Under the pieces are notes generated by a model that searched no databases, was not told where the DNA came from, and was given only the letters and a program-made list of their open reading frames with translations. Shown one piece after another: positions 9,531 to 17,911 of a stretch of 64,000 nucleotides of DNA. Position 1 is the stretch's first letter. Each line of letters opens with the position of its first letter. The stretch spans positions 2,036,501-2,100,500 of the forward strand of contig NZ_AP023321.1 of the NCBI RefSeq assembly GCF_015140235.1, written 5' to 3'. Source of the DNA: Solibaculum mannosilyticum. GTDB taxonomy: Bacteria; Bacillota; Clostridia; Oscillospirales; Acutalibacteraceae. The translations under genes were made by a program, and so were the position numbers.

Positions 9531-10364
9531 TTATTTGCCGCCGCGGCGTTTGACGATCATCTTGTCGGAGCGGTTGTGCTTCTTGCGGGTCTTGTAACCC
9601 AGAGCGGGCTTGCCCCAAGGAGTAACCGGGCCGGGACGACCGATGGGGGATTTGCCCTCGCCGCCGCCGTGGGGATGGTCGCAGGGGTTCATAACCGAAC
9701 CGCGGACGGTGGGACGCCAACCCATGTGACGTTTTCTACCGGCTTTACCGATCTTGACGTTTTCATGCTCGATGTTGCCAACCTGGCCGATGGTAGCCAT
9801 GCAGTTGACCGACACGTTGCGCAGCTCGCCGGAGGGCAGACGAAGCAGAGCGTATACGCCCTCTTTTGCCATGAGCTGAGCCATGTTGCCGGCCGCGCGG
9901 GCCAACTGAGCGCCCTTGCCGGGGTAGAGCTCTACGTTGTGGATAAAGGTACCGACCGGGATGCTGGTCAGAGGCAAAGCGTTGCCGACCTTGATATCGG
10001 CATCGGCGCTGGATTCAATCTTGTCGCCGACCTTCAGGCCCTGGGGAGCGATGATGTAACGTTTCTCGCCATCCTCATATTCCACCAAAGCGATGTGGGC
10101 CGAACGGTTGGGATCGTATTCCAACGTTTTAACCACAGCCACCATATCGCGCTTGTCGCGTTTGAAGTCGATGATACGGTACTTTCTGCGGTTGCCGCCG
10201 CCTCTGTGGCGGACGGTGATACGGCCGTAGCTGTTGCGGCCGGACTTATTCTTAAGGGGAGCGAGCAGACTGCGCTCAGGTCCCTCTTTGGAAAGCTGTG
10301 CATAGTCGATGACCGACATGTTGCGTCGAGCGTTGGTCGTCGGCTTATAAACTTTCATAGCCAT
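9531..10364 (-). CDS. rplB: 50S ribosomal protein L2
   Basis: Conserved protein near the peptidyl-transferase centre, needed for subunit joining. The ATG at 10364 ([18 protein letters not shown]) gives 277 residues, the family length. The reading frame stays open 54 nt further upstream, but that stretch contains the Shine-Dalgarno (AAGGAG) and no L2 homology. The C-terminal [19 protein letters not shown] is the L2 signature. Confidence 0.97.
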   Translation of the reverse strand: MAMKVYKPTTNARRNMSVIDYAQLSKEGPERSLLAPLKNKSGRNSYGRITVRHRGGGNRRKYRIIDFKRDKRDMVAVVKTLEYDPNRSAHIALVEYEDGEKRYIIAPQGLKVGDKIESSADADIKVGNALPLTSIPVGTFIHNVELYPGKGAQLARAAGNMAQLMAKEGVYALLRLPSGELRNVSVNCMATIGQVGNIEHENVKIGKAGRKRHMGWRPTVRGSVMNPCDHPHGGGEGKSPIGRPGPVTPWGKPALGYKTRKKHNRSDKMIVKRRGGK

Positions 10365-10466
10365 TTGCTGGGTCACACTCCTTTTCTCGGCTTGGCGGGG
10401 CCGCCTGAACCGCCCCATACATTGCCGTTGTCACGGGCATCCGGACATCCGGATGAACCGCGGAAA

Positions 10467-10760
10467 TTACATCATGCCTTCGAAGAACTCGATGGCCTTA
10501 GAATCAGGCTTCAGGGTGACGACAGCCTTTTTCCAGGAAGCGGTGTAGCCCTGGGTACGGCCCTGACGTCTCATTTTGCCGTTTTTGTGCATGGTGGTAA
10601 CCTTGGCGACCTTGACGCCGAACAGCTCTTCCACAGCACGGGCAATGTCAATCTTTGTGGCATCCTTGGCCACTTCGAAGGAGTATACCTTCTGCATAAT
10701 GCCAGCCATGCTCTTTTCGGTGATGACCGGGCGAATAATCACATCCTGTGCGATTTTCAT
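10467..10760 (-). CDS. rplW: 50S ribosomal protein L23
   Basis: Exit-tunnel protein that docks trigger factor and SRP, 97 residues. It contains DVIIRPVITEKSM and the C-terminal basic arm MRRQGRTQGYTASWKKAVVTL. Its ATG overlaps the rplD stop by one base, so translation is probably coupled. Confidence 0.97.
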   Translation of the reverse strand: MKIAQDVIIRPVITEKSMAGIMQKVYSFEVAKDATKIDIARAVEELFGVKVAKVTTMHKNGKMRRQGRTQGYTASWKKAVVTLKPDSKAIEFFEGMM

Positions 10761-11383
10761 TATGCATACACCTCCTCTAATTTTGCCACAGCATCCTTGA
10801 CGATAATGAACTTATCGTGATTGAGGATGTCGTAAACATTCAGGGTGTTGGTGAGGGTAGCCTCAACACCGGGGATGTTGCGGGTGGAATAATAGACGTT
10901 GTCGTTCTTGCCGGCCAGGACGATGAGAGCCTTGCCCTCGACGCCCAAGCTCTTGAGCATCTCGACGATGGTCTTGGTTTTGAAGCCTTCCACATCGATG
11001 TTGTCCACAACGATCAGGTTGTTGTCCTGAACCTTGGTGGAGAAGGCCGATTTCAGAGCCAGACGGCGCACCTTCTTATTGAGGGTGTAGCGGTAATCGC
11101 GGGGCTTGGGGCCCAAAGCGATGCCGCCGTGACGCCACTGGGGAGCGCGGGTAGAACCCTGACGGGCGCGACCAGTGCCCTTTTGTCTCCAGGGCTTTTT
11201 GCCGCCGCCGGAAACTTCCGAACGGGTCTTGGTGGACTGGGTGCCCTGGCGCTGATTGGCCAGATAGTTGACCACAACAGCATGCATAACATACTGGTTG
11301 GGCTCTATACCAAAAATGGAGTCGTTCAGCTCGATCTCGCCGACCTGAGCGCCAGCCATATTAACTACGGAAACCTTAGGCAT
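10760..11383 (-). CDS. rplD: 50S ribosomal protein L4
   Basis: Exit-tunnel protein of 207 residues. The loop [22 protein letters not shown] is the L4 tunnel extension. In enterobacteria L4 also regulates the S10 operon by attenuation; whether the leader hairpin here (12504-12538) responds to L4 is unknown. Confidence 0.97.
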   Translation of the reverse strand: MPKVSVVNMAGAQVGEIELNDSIFGIEPNQYVMHAVVVNYLANQRQGTQSTKTRSEVSGGGKKPWRQKGTGRARQGSTRAPQWRHGGIALGPKPRDYRYTLNKKVRRLALKSAFSTKVQDNNLIVVDNIDVEGFKTKTIVEMLKSLGVEGKALIVLAGKNDNVYYSTRNIPGVEATLTNTLNVYDILNHDKFIIVKDAVAKLEEVYA

Positions 11384-11400
11384 TGTGTATCCTCCTTCCC

Positions 11401-12036
11401 TTAGGCCTTTTTGACGCTGTCACGGATGACGACGATGCCGCCCTTGGGGCCGGGAATGGCGCCCTTGATGGCAATCAGATCGTTTTCCGCATCCACGGTT
11501 ACAACGTCAAGATTTTGAACGGTCACACGCTCAGCGCCCAGGTGGCCAGGCAGTTTCTTGCCCTTGAACACGCGGGACGGGGAGCTACAGGCACCGTTGG
11601 AACCGGCATGGCGTGCCACAGGGCCCGTACCATGGGTTTCCTTCAGACGGTGGAAGTTCCAACGCTTGATGGAACCAGCGTAACCCTTACCTTTGGAGGT
11701 GCCGGTTACGTCCACACGGTCGCCAGCAGCGAAGGTGTCAACCTTGATGATATCGCCGACGTTAATGTCGTCGATGCTGTCGAAACGGAACTCCTTCAGA
11801 TGACGCTTAGGAGCCACATCCGACTTCTTAAAGTGGCCTTGCAAGGGCTTGGTTACGTTTTTCACTTTGATGTCGCCGTAGCCGATCTGTATAGCAGTGT
11901 AACCGTCGGTCTCCACAGTCTTCTTCTGTGTAACCACACAGGGGCCTGCTTCGATAACGGTTACCGGAACGACGTTGCCCTTTTCATCAAAGACCTGGGT
12001 CATGCCCAGTTTCTTGCCGATGATGCCTTTTTGCAT
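11401..12036 (-). CDS. rplC: 50S ribosomal protein L3
   Basis: Early-assembly protein near the peptidyl-transferase centre. The 211-residue sequence starts [20 protein letters not shown] and carries the central extension ([20 protein letters not shown]). It follows rpsJ after 76 nt, with a GGAGGAA site. Confidence 0.97.
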   Translation of the reverse strand: MQKGIIGKKLGMTQVFDEKGNVVPVTVIEAGPCVVTQKKTVETDGYTAIQIGYGDIKVKNVTKPLQGHFKKSDVAPKRHLKEFRFDSIDDINVGDIIKVDTFAAGDRVDVTGTSKGKGYAGSIKRWNFHRLKETHGTGPVARHAGSNGACSSPSRVFKGKKLPGHLGAERVTVQNLDVVTVDAENDLIAIKGAIPGPKGGIVVIRDSVKKA

Positions 12037-12112
12037 ACTTTGTTCCTCCTTCGGTTATTGGTCGGATCTCTCCGACATGACCTCGTCCGTATTGAGCGTC
12101 CAATCCAATGCT

Positions 12113-12424
12113 TTACAGCTGGATCTCAATCTCAACGCCGGCGGGGAGCTCCAGACCCGTCAAAGCCTCAACGGTTTTGTTGCTGGGTCTGAGGATATCG
12201 ATCAATCTCTTGTGGGTGCGCATCTCAAACTGCTCGCGGCTGTCCTTATACTTATGGACGGCGCGCAGAATGGTGACCACCTGCTTCTCAGTGGGAAGCG
12301 GCACAGGGCCCGACACGCGAGCACCAGTACGCTTTGCGGTCTCCACGATCTTCTCGGCGGACTGATCCACCAGATGAGCATCGTACCCCTTGAGTCTGAT
12401 CCTGATTTTCTCCTTGACTGCCAA
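12113..12424 (-). CDS. rpsJ: 30S ribosomal protein S10
   Basis: First gene of the operon; S10 also acts as NusE in antitermination complexes. Its 103 residues begin [21 protein letters not shown] and contain the signature [39 protein letters not shown] precedes the ATG at 12424. It is led by a ~275-nt untranslated region. Confidence 0.97.
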   Translation of the reverse strand: MAVKEKIRIRLKGYDAHLVDQSAEKIVETAKRTGARVSGPVPLPTEKQVVTILRAVHKYKDSREQFEMRTHKRLIDILRPSNKTVEALTGLELPAGVEIEIQL

Positions 12425-12503
12425 TGAAATCGCCTCCTTTTACTAGATGGCGGGCGGCGTTTAAAAACTCTCCACGCATCCGTGTGTTTCGCGTCCGGAC
12501 ATT

Positions 12504-12538
12504 GAAAAAACCGGAACAACTGCACACAGTTATCTCCG
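12504..12538 (-). terminator. Leader attenuator of the S10 operon
   Basis: On the minus strand a CCGGA/TCCGG stem continues, after a 2-nt mismatch, into AACTG/CAGTT with a TGTG loop, and is followed directly by TTTTTT. This is an intrinsic terminator ~80 nt ahead of rpsJ and downstream of its promoter. An upstream leader segment (12598-12591, CACAGTTG) is complementary to the terminator's 5' arm (12532-12525) and could act as an antiterminator. The regulation is inferred. Confidence 0.6.
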
Positions 12539-12706
12539 GGATCGTTTTAAAACGTCATAAGGCACCATAGGCGCAAAATACGCGTCTACACAACTGTGCC
12601 TAACATAGTTCGCCCGGTTTAAAATCGGACATACTCCGCGGAAAAACCGGCAATACCTGCCGCAACCTCCCGCATCATCGCATATCTATTGCAGTCACGC
12701 TTAATT

Positions 12707-12735
12707 ATAATACCATACTCCCCCTTTGATTGCAA
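12707..12735 (-). promoter_or_regulatory. Sigma-A promoter of the S10-spc operon
   Basis: Minus-strand -35 TTGCAA (12735-12730) and -10 TATTAT (12712-12707) with a 17-bp spacer, followed by AAT. The predicted start near 12700 gives a ~275-nt leader before rpsJ. No other convincing promoter was seen inside the ribosomal cluster. Confidence 0.7.
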
Positions 12736-12866
12736 GGTTTTTCTTTGTGAATAAGAGAGAATTTGTACCTCTCTTTTTGTTCTTTATCTCCAACTCGCTT
12801 GTCAAATTATATTCTAATAAATCGAACCATAGGGAATTATATTTGTCATAATTTCCAATATCCCGT

Positions 12867-12902
12867 CAAAAAGAGGCGATCCTCAAACGGAACCGCCTCT
12901 CT
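12867..12902 (-). terminator. Terminator of the DUF2461 gene
   Basis: An AGAGGCG/CGCCTCT stem, extended through GGTTCC/GGATC, is followed by TTTTT on the minus strand, 10 nt after the stop. The stretch 12740-12867 beyond it is A+T-rich with only a weak AGAGAG/CTCTCT hairpin and no gene. Confidence 0.75.
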
Positions 12903-12911
12903 TCTTTGTTC

Positions 12912-13595
12912 TTATTCGTGCAGCGACCACAAAAAGTCGTACACCGGCTTAATAGCTTCAAAGCCTCGATAGATTTCTGCAAGAAAATCCCTGGAAAAGA
13001 GGATCTCTCCGATGGGACGGCGGGCACTGAAGTAAATGTCCTTTCGGTTATACCACTGCGCCACTTTCGGAGGTTTCTCTGCCTTAGGACGTTTGTACAG
13101 GTCACCGCACAGTTCCATACTGTCCTGTCCCTCAAATGCCTTACGAGCCTTTTCAAACTGTCCGGGATGTTGGTCGATGCGGGCGCGCAGTGCATCCATT
13201 GTGGGTTTGCTGGCGGAAAAATACCCCATCCCGAATCCCCAATACTCAGGATGCAGCTCAAAATAGTACATGGGGCGCTCCTTCCACTGATCCTTATCCA
13301 GCAGGATAGGGCGGGGAGACTGCCACAGATGATCGTTATAAGGCACCTTCTCCCTGCTGTACCGGGCGTCCTTATAGATGCGGGAGACATGGTTTTTAAA
13401 CTCATGCCTAGGATCTAAACCGACTACAAACTCGGTTAATTCCTGTCCCAACAGGCGAAACGGCGTCAGCAAGCTGTCCTGATAAATCTGACGATGTTCC
13501 TCAAACCAATCCTTCCGATTATTGAATCGAAGGTCCCATAAAAAATCCATAGTCTGCTTGGAAAAACCTTCAAAACGTCCCTCTGTCGCCTTCAT
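12912..13595 (-). CDS. DUF2461 (TIGR02453) family protein
   Basis: 227 residues starting MKATEGRFEGFSKQTMDFL, the normal length for this family. Recognisable stretches are FEEHRQIYQDSLLTPF, the YKDARYSREKVPYNDH core and MYYFELHPEYWGFGMG. The function of the family is not established. The ATG at 13595 follows an AAGGGGAAG site; the frame stays open upstream but without family similarity. It has its own consensus promoter and terminator, so it is a single-gene unit. Confidence 0.85.
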   Translation of the reverse strand: MKATEGRFEGFSKQTMDFLWDLRFNNRKDWFEEHRQIYQDSLLTPFRLLGQELTEFVVGLDPRHEFKNHVSRIYKDARYSREKVPYNDHLWQSPRPILLDKDQWKERPMYYFELHPEYWGFGMGYFSASKPTMDALRARIDQHPGQFEKARKAFEGQDSMELCGDLYKRPKAEKPPKVAQWYNRKDIYFSARRPIGEILFSRDFLAEIYRGFEAIKPVYDFLWSLHE

Positions 13596-13637
13596 ACCGC
13601 TTCCCCTTATTTTGACAAATTTCACAATCCGTTTTTT

Positions 13638-13666
13638 AGTATAAATCCATTCTAATCCCTTGTCAA
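13638..13666 (-). promoter_or_regulatory. Sigma-A promoter of the DUF2461 gene
   Basis: Minus-strand TTGACA (13666-13661) and TATACT (13643-13638) separated by exactly 17 bp, about 43 bp ahead of the ATG at 13595. A near-consensus promoter. Confidence 0.85.
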
Positions 13667-13681
13667 TTTGCCGGATCAGAA

Positions 13682-13711
13682 CAAAACCGGCCCTCTTAAA
13701 AGAGGACCGGT
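13682..13711 (-). terminator. Terminator of the CHAP-domain gene
   Basis: ACCGGTCCTCTT / AAGAGGGCCGGT stem with one internal mismatch, followed by TTTTG on the minus strand, about 30 nt after the stop at 13742. Confidence 0.75.
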
Positions 13712-13741
13712 AACATTCAGTCTTTAAAGTAGTTTTATCTC

Positions 13742-15652
13742 TTAATAGGCAGGCCTGCCATAACCCACAATGCGGGCGCTTCCAAAGGTATAACTGCGGC
13801 GAATGACCTGGTCGGCATTGTTGCCCTCGATGGTATAGACCTTGCCGCCGCTGGTATATTCCACCAACGCCACATGAGAGCAAGGACGGGAAGAACTATC
13901 GAATTTCATAAAGCAGATATCGCCAGGTTGAGGATCGCCGCTGCCCTTGGAGAAGTAACGGCCTCTCTGCTGGAACCAGCTCATACAAGCGGTAGTAGAG
14001 CCAGTGTTTGGAATGGCAGTACCCAGTACACCTGCTTGATCCGCACACCAAGCCACAAAGATGGTACACCAGTTGGCGGTCGGCATACCGTACCAATCGC
14101 CATATTTTGTATATCCGTTGGAAGCTTCATGATAACCGATCTGGCTGGCGGCCACGCTGATCATGGCCTGAGCGCCAGTCCCGCTGCTGACAGGGGGAAG
14201 GCTATCGGAATTCCCACCACTGGAAGAAGAGGAACTTCCGGAACTATACGCTACTACAGGCTCTTCCACGGTAAATTCCTGAGAAAACAGTTGCTTTTCA
14301 GTGCCTTCATCTGCAGCAGTCACCACCAAAGTCTTTTGGCCGGCCGACAGTTTACTAAAGGCAATATAAGGATCGATATTACTTAAGGAGAACGAAGTGG
14401 CGCCCACTTCAATCTTCTTTCCGGTTTCCACTTCGCCAGAGGCATTGAGAATATCCACATTGACCCACTGGATCAGATAATTGGAGGTGATCTCCCCCTT
14501 CAAAGCACGACCTTTCCCCTTCTGATGAGTAGAAGGCATCTCCAGCCCGCTGATAGCGAGAGCCGACTGATCGGCCGGGGTGTTAACGGCAAAGGCCTCT
14601 TGAGCAAGAGTCTGGCTGCCCAAAGCATCCGCAGCATCAATGGTGATCGTCTTATCACCGGAAGGCAGGGACGAAATTACAAAGTACTCGTTAAATTGGG
14701 CCAGATCAAAGGAGACATCTCCGCCATCCAGGCTCTTCTGGAAATCCACATTGCCGTCGGCATCCTGAATGGTCATGGTAACCGACTGGACAGGATAGTT
14801 GGAAGAAACAGTACCGGCAAAGGAATAATCCGCGCCCTTCACGTAATCAGCGGCGGGAGCTGTGAATCCATCCAAAGCAAGCTCCGAAGGAACTGCTTCC
14901 AGAACCTCCAGGGAGTCTTCATATACCACTTTCTGTTCTGTCACAGTGGTGGCAGTAATTTTCATCGTTTTATCGCCCACGGGAATGAGCGACGTATCAA
15001 TTTGACCATTAAACTGGGAAAGATCAAAGGCTTGTCCCTCACAAGCAATGGACAAGTAAGCTTCCATCCGATTTTCATCATAGATAGCGAGGCTGACGCT
15101 TGTCAAATCCTCTTCTGATTCCAAAGTACCTACCAGATCCAGAGCGCCGTACTGCGCCACACTGGAGGGGATCGATACATCGGAGGCATCCACCAGAGGC
15201 TTAACCTCCAGAGGACTAATATAGAGATCCGCTGTCTGAGTGCCTTTTCCACCCGCCACGCGCATGGTTTTGTCGCCAGGATCCAGGCCTTCAAACAATG
15301 GGTATTCATTAAAACGGCTCAAATCAAACTGGAGATCCTGGCAGGTCAGCGCTTTCTCAGCTTCAACCTCCCCTGTCTCGTCCAGAATCTGAAGCTGGAC
15401 AAAGTCGAAAGGAACGCCGGCCACCACATTGCCGGACATCTCGACTTCACTGCCTTCCACAACCTGCTCGGGCAGACTGTCATTTTCCAAAGCCATATTC
15501 CACTCCTGAGCGGTGGAAATATCACTGGCCTCGGCTACAACCGGTACGGTATCTTCCTGGGATGCGCCGGCCGAAACGGGCAGGATCACACTGGAAACTA
15601 AGACGGCCAGGGAACTGGCAATCACCATGGCCGACCTGAGTTGCTTTCGCAT
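13742..15652 (-). CDS. Secreted four-repeat protein with C-terminal CHAP amidase domain
   Basis: 636 residues. An N-terminal signal peptide (MRKQLRSAMVIASSLAVLVS, cleavage near ASA/GAS) is followed by four tandem ~100-residue modules (about 50-150, 151-250, 256-355, 360-465). Each contains an F(D/S)LSxFN stretch and a GDKTMxI-like stretch. A Ser/Gly linker (470-490) leads to a CHAP domain (about 495-636). The catalytic set is visible: C529 in NWCTIFVAWC, H593 in SHVALVEY and E609 in TIEGN. CHAP enzymes cut peptidoglycan peptide bonds, so a secreted cell-wall hydrolase is likely. The modules look Ig-like but were not recognised as a named domain. A WalR-like site overlaps its promoter. Confidence 0.85.
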   Translation of the reverse strand: MRKQLRSAMVIASSLAVLVSSVILPVSAGASQEDTVPVVAEASDISTAQEWNMALENDSLPEQVVEGSEVEMSGNVVAGVPFDFVQLQILDETGEVEAEKALTCQDLQFDLSRFNEYPLFEGLDPGDKTMRVAGGKGTQTADLYISPLEVKPLVDASDVSIPSSVAQYGALDLVGTLESEEDLTSVSLAIYDENRMEAYLSIACEGQAFDLSQFNGQIDTSLIPVGDKTMKITATTVTEQKVVYEDSLEVLEAVPSELALDGFTAPAADYVKGADYSFAGTVSSNYPVQSVTMTIQDADGNVDFQKSLDGGDVSFDLAQFNEYFVISSLPSGDKTITIDAADALGSQTLAQEAFAVNTPADQSALAISGLEMPSTHQKGKGRALKGEITSNYLIQWVNVDILNASGEVETGKKIEVGATSFSLSNIDPYIAFSKLSAGQKTLVVTAADEGTEKQLFSQEFTVEEPVVAYSSGSSSSSSGGNSDSLPPVSSGTGAQAMISVAASQIGYHEASNGYTKYGDWYGMPTANWCTIFVAWCADQAGVLGTAIPNTGSTTACMSWFQQRGRYFSKGSGDPQPGDICFMKFDSSSRPCSHVALVEYTSGGKVYTIEGNNADQVIRRSYTFGSARIVGYGRPAY

Positions 15653-15751
15653 TGGAATCTCCTCCTAAGTCAATCGAGCAAAGACGTTGTTTCCTAGAAA
15701 ATAACAAAAGTCAAACTTCTCTTGTTACCGTTTTTTCATTGTTTGCATTAC

Positions 15752-15780
15752 ATGTTACAATATTGTAACCAATTTGTCAA
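15752..15780 (-). promoter_or_regulatory. CHAP gene promoter overlapping a WalR-like palindrome
   Basis: Minus-strand -35 TTGACA (15780-15775) and -10 TAACAT (15757-15752), spacer 17 bp. A perfect 16-bp palindrome, GTTACAATATTGTAAC (15754-15769), fills the spacer. On the plus strand 15753-15769 reads TGTTAC-N5-TGTAAC, which fits the published WalR (YycF) box TGTWAH-N5-TGTWAH. WalR controls cell-wall hydrolases, which fits the CHAP gene; the regulation is inferred. Confidence 0.6.
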
Positions 15781-15841
15781 GAGCTACGCGAATATTTCCC
15801 AGGACTTACCGATTCTTTTTGATTTTTCCTTTGTTCCCCCC

Positions 15842-15870
15842 TGCCAAAGCCTGAAGGGTTCTGGTATAAT
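15842..15870 (+). promoter_or_regulatory. Promoter of rlmD
   Basis: Extended -10 TGGTATAAT (TATAAT at 15865-15870) with a weak -35 TGCCAA (15842-15847) and a 17-bp spacer, 37 bp ahead of the ATG at 15908. Confidence 0.65.
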
Positions 15871-15907
15871 GACAGATATCTTGTAAGATGTGGGAGCGTC
15901 ATAGTCT

Positions 15908-17542
15908 ATGAAAAAGAACGATACCATTTTTGTCACCATCACCGGCGTGTCCTCTGAGGGGAACGGCATTGGCCGTCACGACGGCATGGCGGTATTTATC
16001 CCAGGCACCGCCTGCGGAGATGAAGTGGAGGCCTTGGTGGTCAAAGTGTGTAAGTCCTATGCCCATGGGAAACTTGTGCGGGTCCTGAAGCCTTCCCCCG
16101 ATCGTGTGGAATCCGACTGTCCTGTCTTTCTAAAGTGCGGCGGATGTGTCTATCGCCATATCTCCTATGAGGCGGAACGCCGTCTGAAAGCCCAGAGGGT
16201 TCAGGAGACCATCCGACGCATCGGCGGACTGGATATCCCTCAGCGTCCTATTCTCTCAGGGCCTCAGCAGTCTGGATACCGCAACAAAGCTCTGTATCCT
16301 GTAGGTTTGGATCAAAACGGCAAGTTGGCCATCGGATTTTATGCTCCCCGCAGCCATCGCATTGTCGACTGCCGGCAGTGCAGTCTTCAGCCTCCGGAGT
16401 TTTCCTCTCTGGTGAATGCCGTAGCTCACTGGATGACTCTCACAGGAGTTTCTCCTTATCGGCAGGAGTCTAATGAGGGATTGGTGCGCCACATCTATCT
16501 GCGCAAAGCCTTTGGAACCGGGCAGATCATGGCTTGTCTGGTCGTCAACGGCAAAAGGGTGCCGGATGAACCGATGCTTGTCAAGCTCCTCCGGGAGGCT
16601 GGGGAACCCAACGGATTAAAAAGCATCATCCTCAACCAGAATACCCGGCCGGACAACGTCATTCTGGGCAGACGCTGCCGCACACTATGGGGACAAGATA
16701 CCATTGAGGATACCTTATGTGATTTGCAGTTCTCCCTTTCCCCCCTCTCCTTTTATCAAGTGAATCGGGAGGCCGCCCAGATTCTTTACCGCCGGGCCGC
16801 GCAATATGCGCAACCGGAGGGCGCCCTTGTACTGGATCTCTATTGCGGCGCCGGCACCATCGGCCTCACGATGGCGCAAAAAGCCGAAAAGGTGATAGGG
16901 GTTGAGATCGTCCCTGACGCCATCCGGGATGCCGATAAAAACGCCGCTCTCAACGGCATTCAAAACGCTGAATTCTTGTGCGGCGATGCAGCTCAAGCCG
17001 CTGAGATGCTGGTTCAACGGGGACTTCATCCCGACGTGGTAGTACTGGATCCTCCCCGCAAAGGATGCAGTCCAGAGCTGCTCACCATCCTGGCAGACCG
17101 GTTTTCTCCCGACCGCATTGTCTATGTATCCTGTGACCCTGCCACTTTGGCTCGGGATCTCAAGATCTTAAACAGCAGCGGTTATCTTCCTCAGGAGGTT
17201 ACCCCTGTGGACATGTTCCCACGTACCAGCCATGTGGAGACGGTAGTACTTTTGTCCAAACTCAATACCAAGCAGCATATCGAGGTGGAGCTGAATCTGG
17301 ACGAGCTGGATTTAACTGCGGCGGAGAGCAAAGCCACCTATGAAGAGATTAAGGAGTATGTGCTGGAACATACAGGTCTAAAAGTCAGCCATCTCTATAT
17401 CGCTCAGGTTAAACAGAAGTATGGTATTATTGAGCGTGAGAACTACAACAAGCCAAAATCCGAGAATTCCAGGCAGCCGAAATGTCCGCCCGAAAAGGAA
17501 GCGGCCATTACGGAGGCATTGAAGCATTTTGGGATGATTTGA
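15908..17542 (+). CDS. rlmD: 23S rRNA (uracil-C5)-methyltransferase RlmD with an element-encoded C-terminal tail
   Basis: SAM-dependent m5U methyltransferase of 23S rRNA. Visible parts: N-terminal TRAM domain (1-60), iron-sulfur cysteines C71, C77, C80 and C155/C158, SAM fold starting VLDLYCGAGTIGL (308-320), DPPRKG (381-386) and catalytic C409 in VSCDP. The true RlmD core ends at HVETVVLLS (442-450). Residues 451-544 are extra, helical and charged (for example AESKATYEEIKEYVLEHTGL). They are unrelated to the methyltransferase fold and are attributed to an element inserted at codons 445/446 (see the mobile element). RlmD without the tail would be about 455 residues. Confidence 0.9.
   Translation: MKKNDTIFVTITGVSSEGNGIGRHDGMAVFIPGTACGDEVEALVVKVCKSYAHGKLVRVLKPSPDRVESDCPVFLKCGGCVYRHISYEAERRLKAQRVQETIRRIGGLDIPQRPILSGPQQSGYRNKALYPVGLDQNGKLAIGFYAPRSHRIVDCRQCSLQPPEFSSLVNAVAHWMTLTGVSPYRQESNEGLVRHIYLRKAFGTGQIMACLVVNGKRVPDEPMLVKLLREAGEPNGLKSIILNQNTRPDNVILGRRCRTLWGQDTIEDTLCDLQFSLSPLSFYQVNREAAQILYRRAAQYAQPEGALVLDLYCGAGTIGLTMAQKAEKVIGVEIVPDAIRDADKNAALNGIQNAEFLCGDAAQAAEMLVQRGLHPDVVVLDPPRKGCSPELLTILADRFSPDRIVYVSCDPATLARDLKILNSSGYLPQEVTPVDMFPRTSHVETVVLLSKLNTKQHIEVELNLDELDLTAAESKATYEEIKEYVLEHTGLKVSHLYIAQVKQKYGIIERENYNKPKSENSRQPKCPPEKEAAITEALKHFGMI
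17241..17244 (+). other. Left attachment junction (attL) in rlmD
   Basis: CGGT inside codons 445/446 (ACG GTA, T-V) of rlmD, within HVETVVLLS. It aligns in the same reading frame with CGGT at 29776-29779 in the recombinase gene (TCG GTG, S-V in QVESVALLS). The flanks are similar but not identical, as expected of hybrid serine-integrase sites. The exact 2-bp crossover cannot be fixed from one sequence. Confidence 0.65.
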
Positions 17543-17561
17543 GAATACAAATAATACGATA

Positions 17562-17605
17562 GAGAGGGCGAAGATGCTTTGTGAGGTGTCTTTGCCCTTT
17601 CTGTC
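17562..17605 (+). terminator. Likely terminator after rlmD tail
   Basis: GAGGGCGAAGATGC pairs, with G-U wobbles, with GTGTCTTTGCCCTTT around an 8-nt loop. The U-tract is short (TTTCT), so the strength is uncertain. Confidence 0.4.
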
Positions 17606-17630
17606 ATGTGGCGAAAACGCTTTGCTGCCG

Positions 17631-17679
17631 TTGACAGCATCACGATTATGAAGTATAATTTGTTATACAAATCATACTT
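17631..17679 (+). promoter_or_regulatory. Consensus promoter with 29-bp operator palindrome
   Basis: TTGACA (17631-17636) and TATAAT (17654-17659), 17-bp spacer: a perfect sigma-A promoter. Over the -10 and start site lies a 29-bp inverted repeat (17651-17679) with 14-bp arms, AAGTATAATTTGT and ACAAATCATACTT, having one mismatch around a central TAT. It controls the AbrB/ABC operon. Binding by the AbrB-like product of the first gene (autoregulation) is inferred. Confidence 0.85.
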
Positions 17680-17695
17680 TTAAGGAGGCGTTATA

Positions 17696-17911
17696 ATGGG
17701 CAAGCCGAAAGGAAAATATGCATGGACTGCTACGGTGGGAGAAAAGGGTCAGATTGTGATACCGAAACAGGCGCGAGAAATATTTGACATTCACCCGGGA
17801 GATACGCTGGTGCTTCTGGGGGATGAAAAAAGGGGGATTGCCATCCCGCCTAAAACCATGTTTTCACAATTTGCCGCGGCCGTATTTGAAACGGAACAGG
17901 AGGCGGACTGA
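17696..17911 (+). CDS. AbrB/SpoVT-type DNA-binding regulator
   Basis: 71 residues: a swapped-hairpin AbrB N-domain (ATVGEKGQIVIPKQAREIF, then GDTLVLLGDEKRGIAI) and a short C-terminus. Such proteins bind DNA as dimers or tetramers. GGAGG precedes the ATG. It is followed with no gap by an ABC ATPase (stop 17911, next start 17912), the place often taken by a GntR/YtrA regulator in similar transporter operons. Probably the operon's own repressor, acting at 17651-17679. Confidence 0.85.
   Translation: MGKPKGKYAWTATVGEKGQIVIPKQAREIFDIHPGDTLVLLGDEKRGIAIPPKTMFSQFAAAVFETEQEAD

Noticed and set aside
10365-10418. Longer N-terminus for L2
   Set aside because: The extra 18 codons have no L2 homology and include the ribosome site of the ATG at 10364.
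9576-10820. Long plus-strand open frame (414 codons) over rplB/rplW/rplD
   Set aside because: Antisense shadow of G+C-rich ribosomal genes on minus; no homology, no ribosome site.
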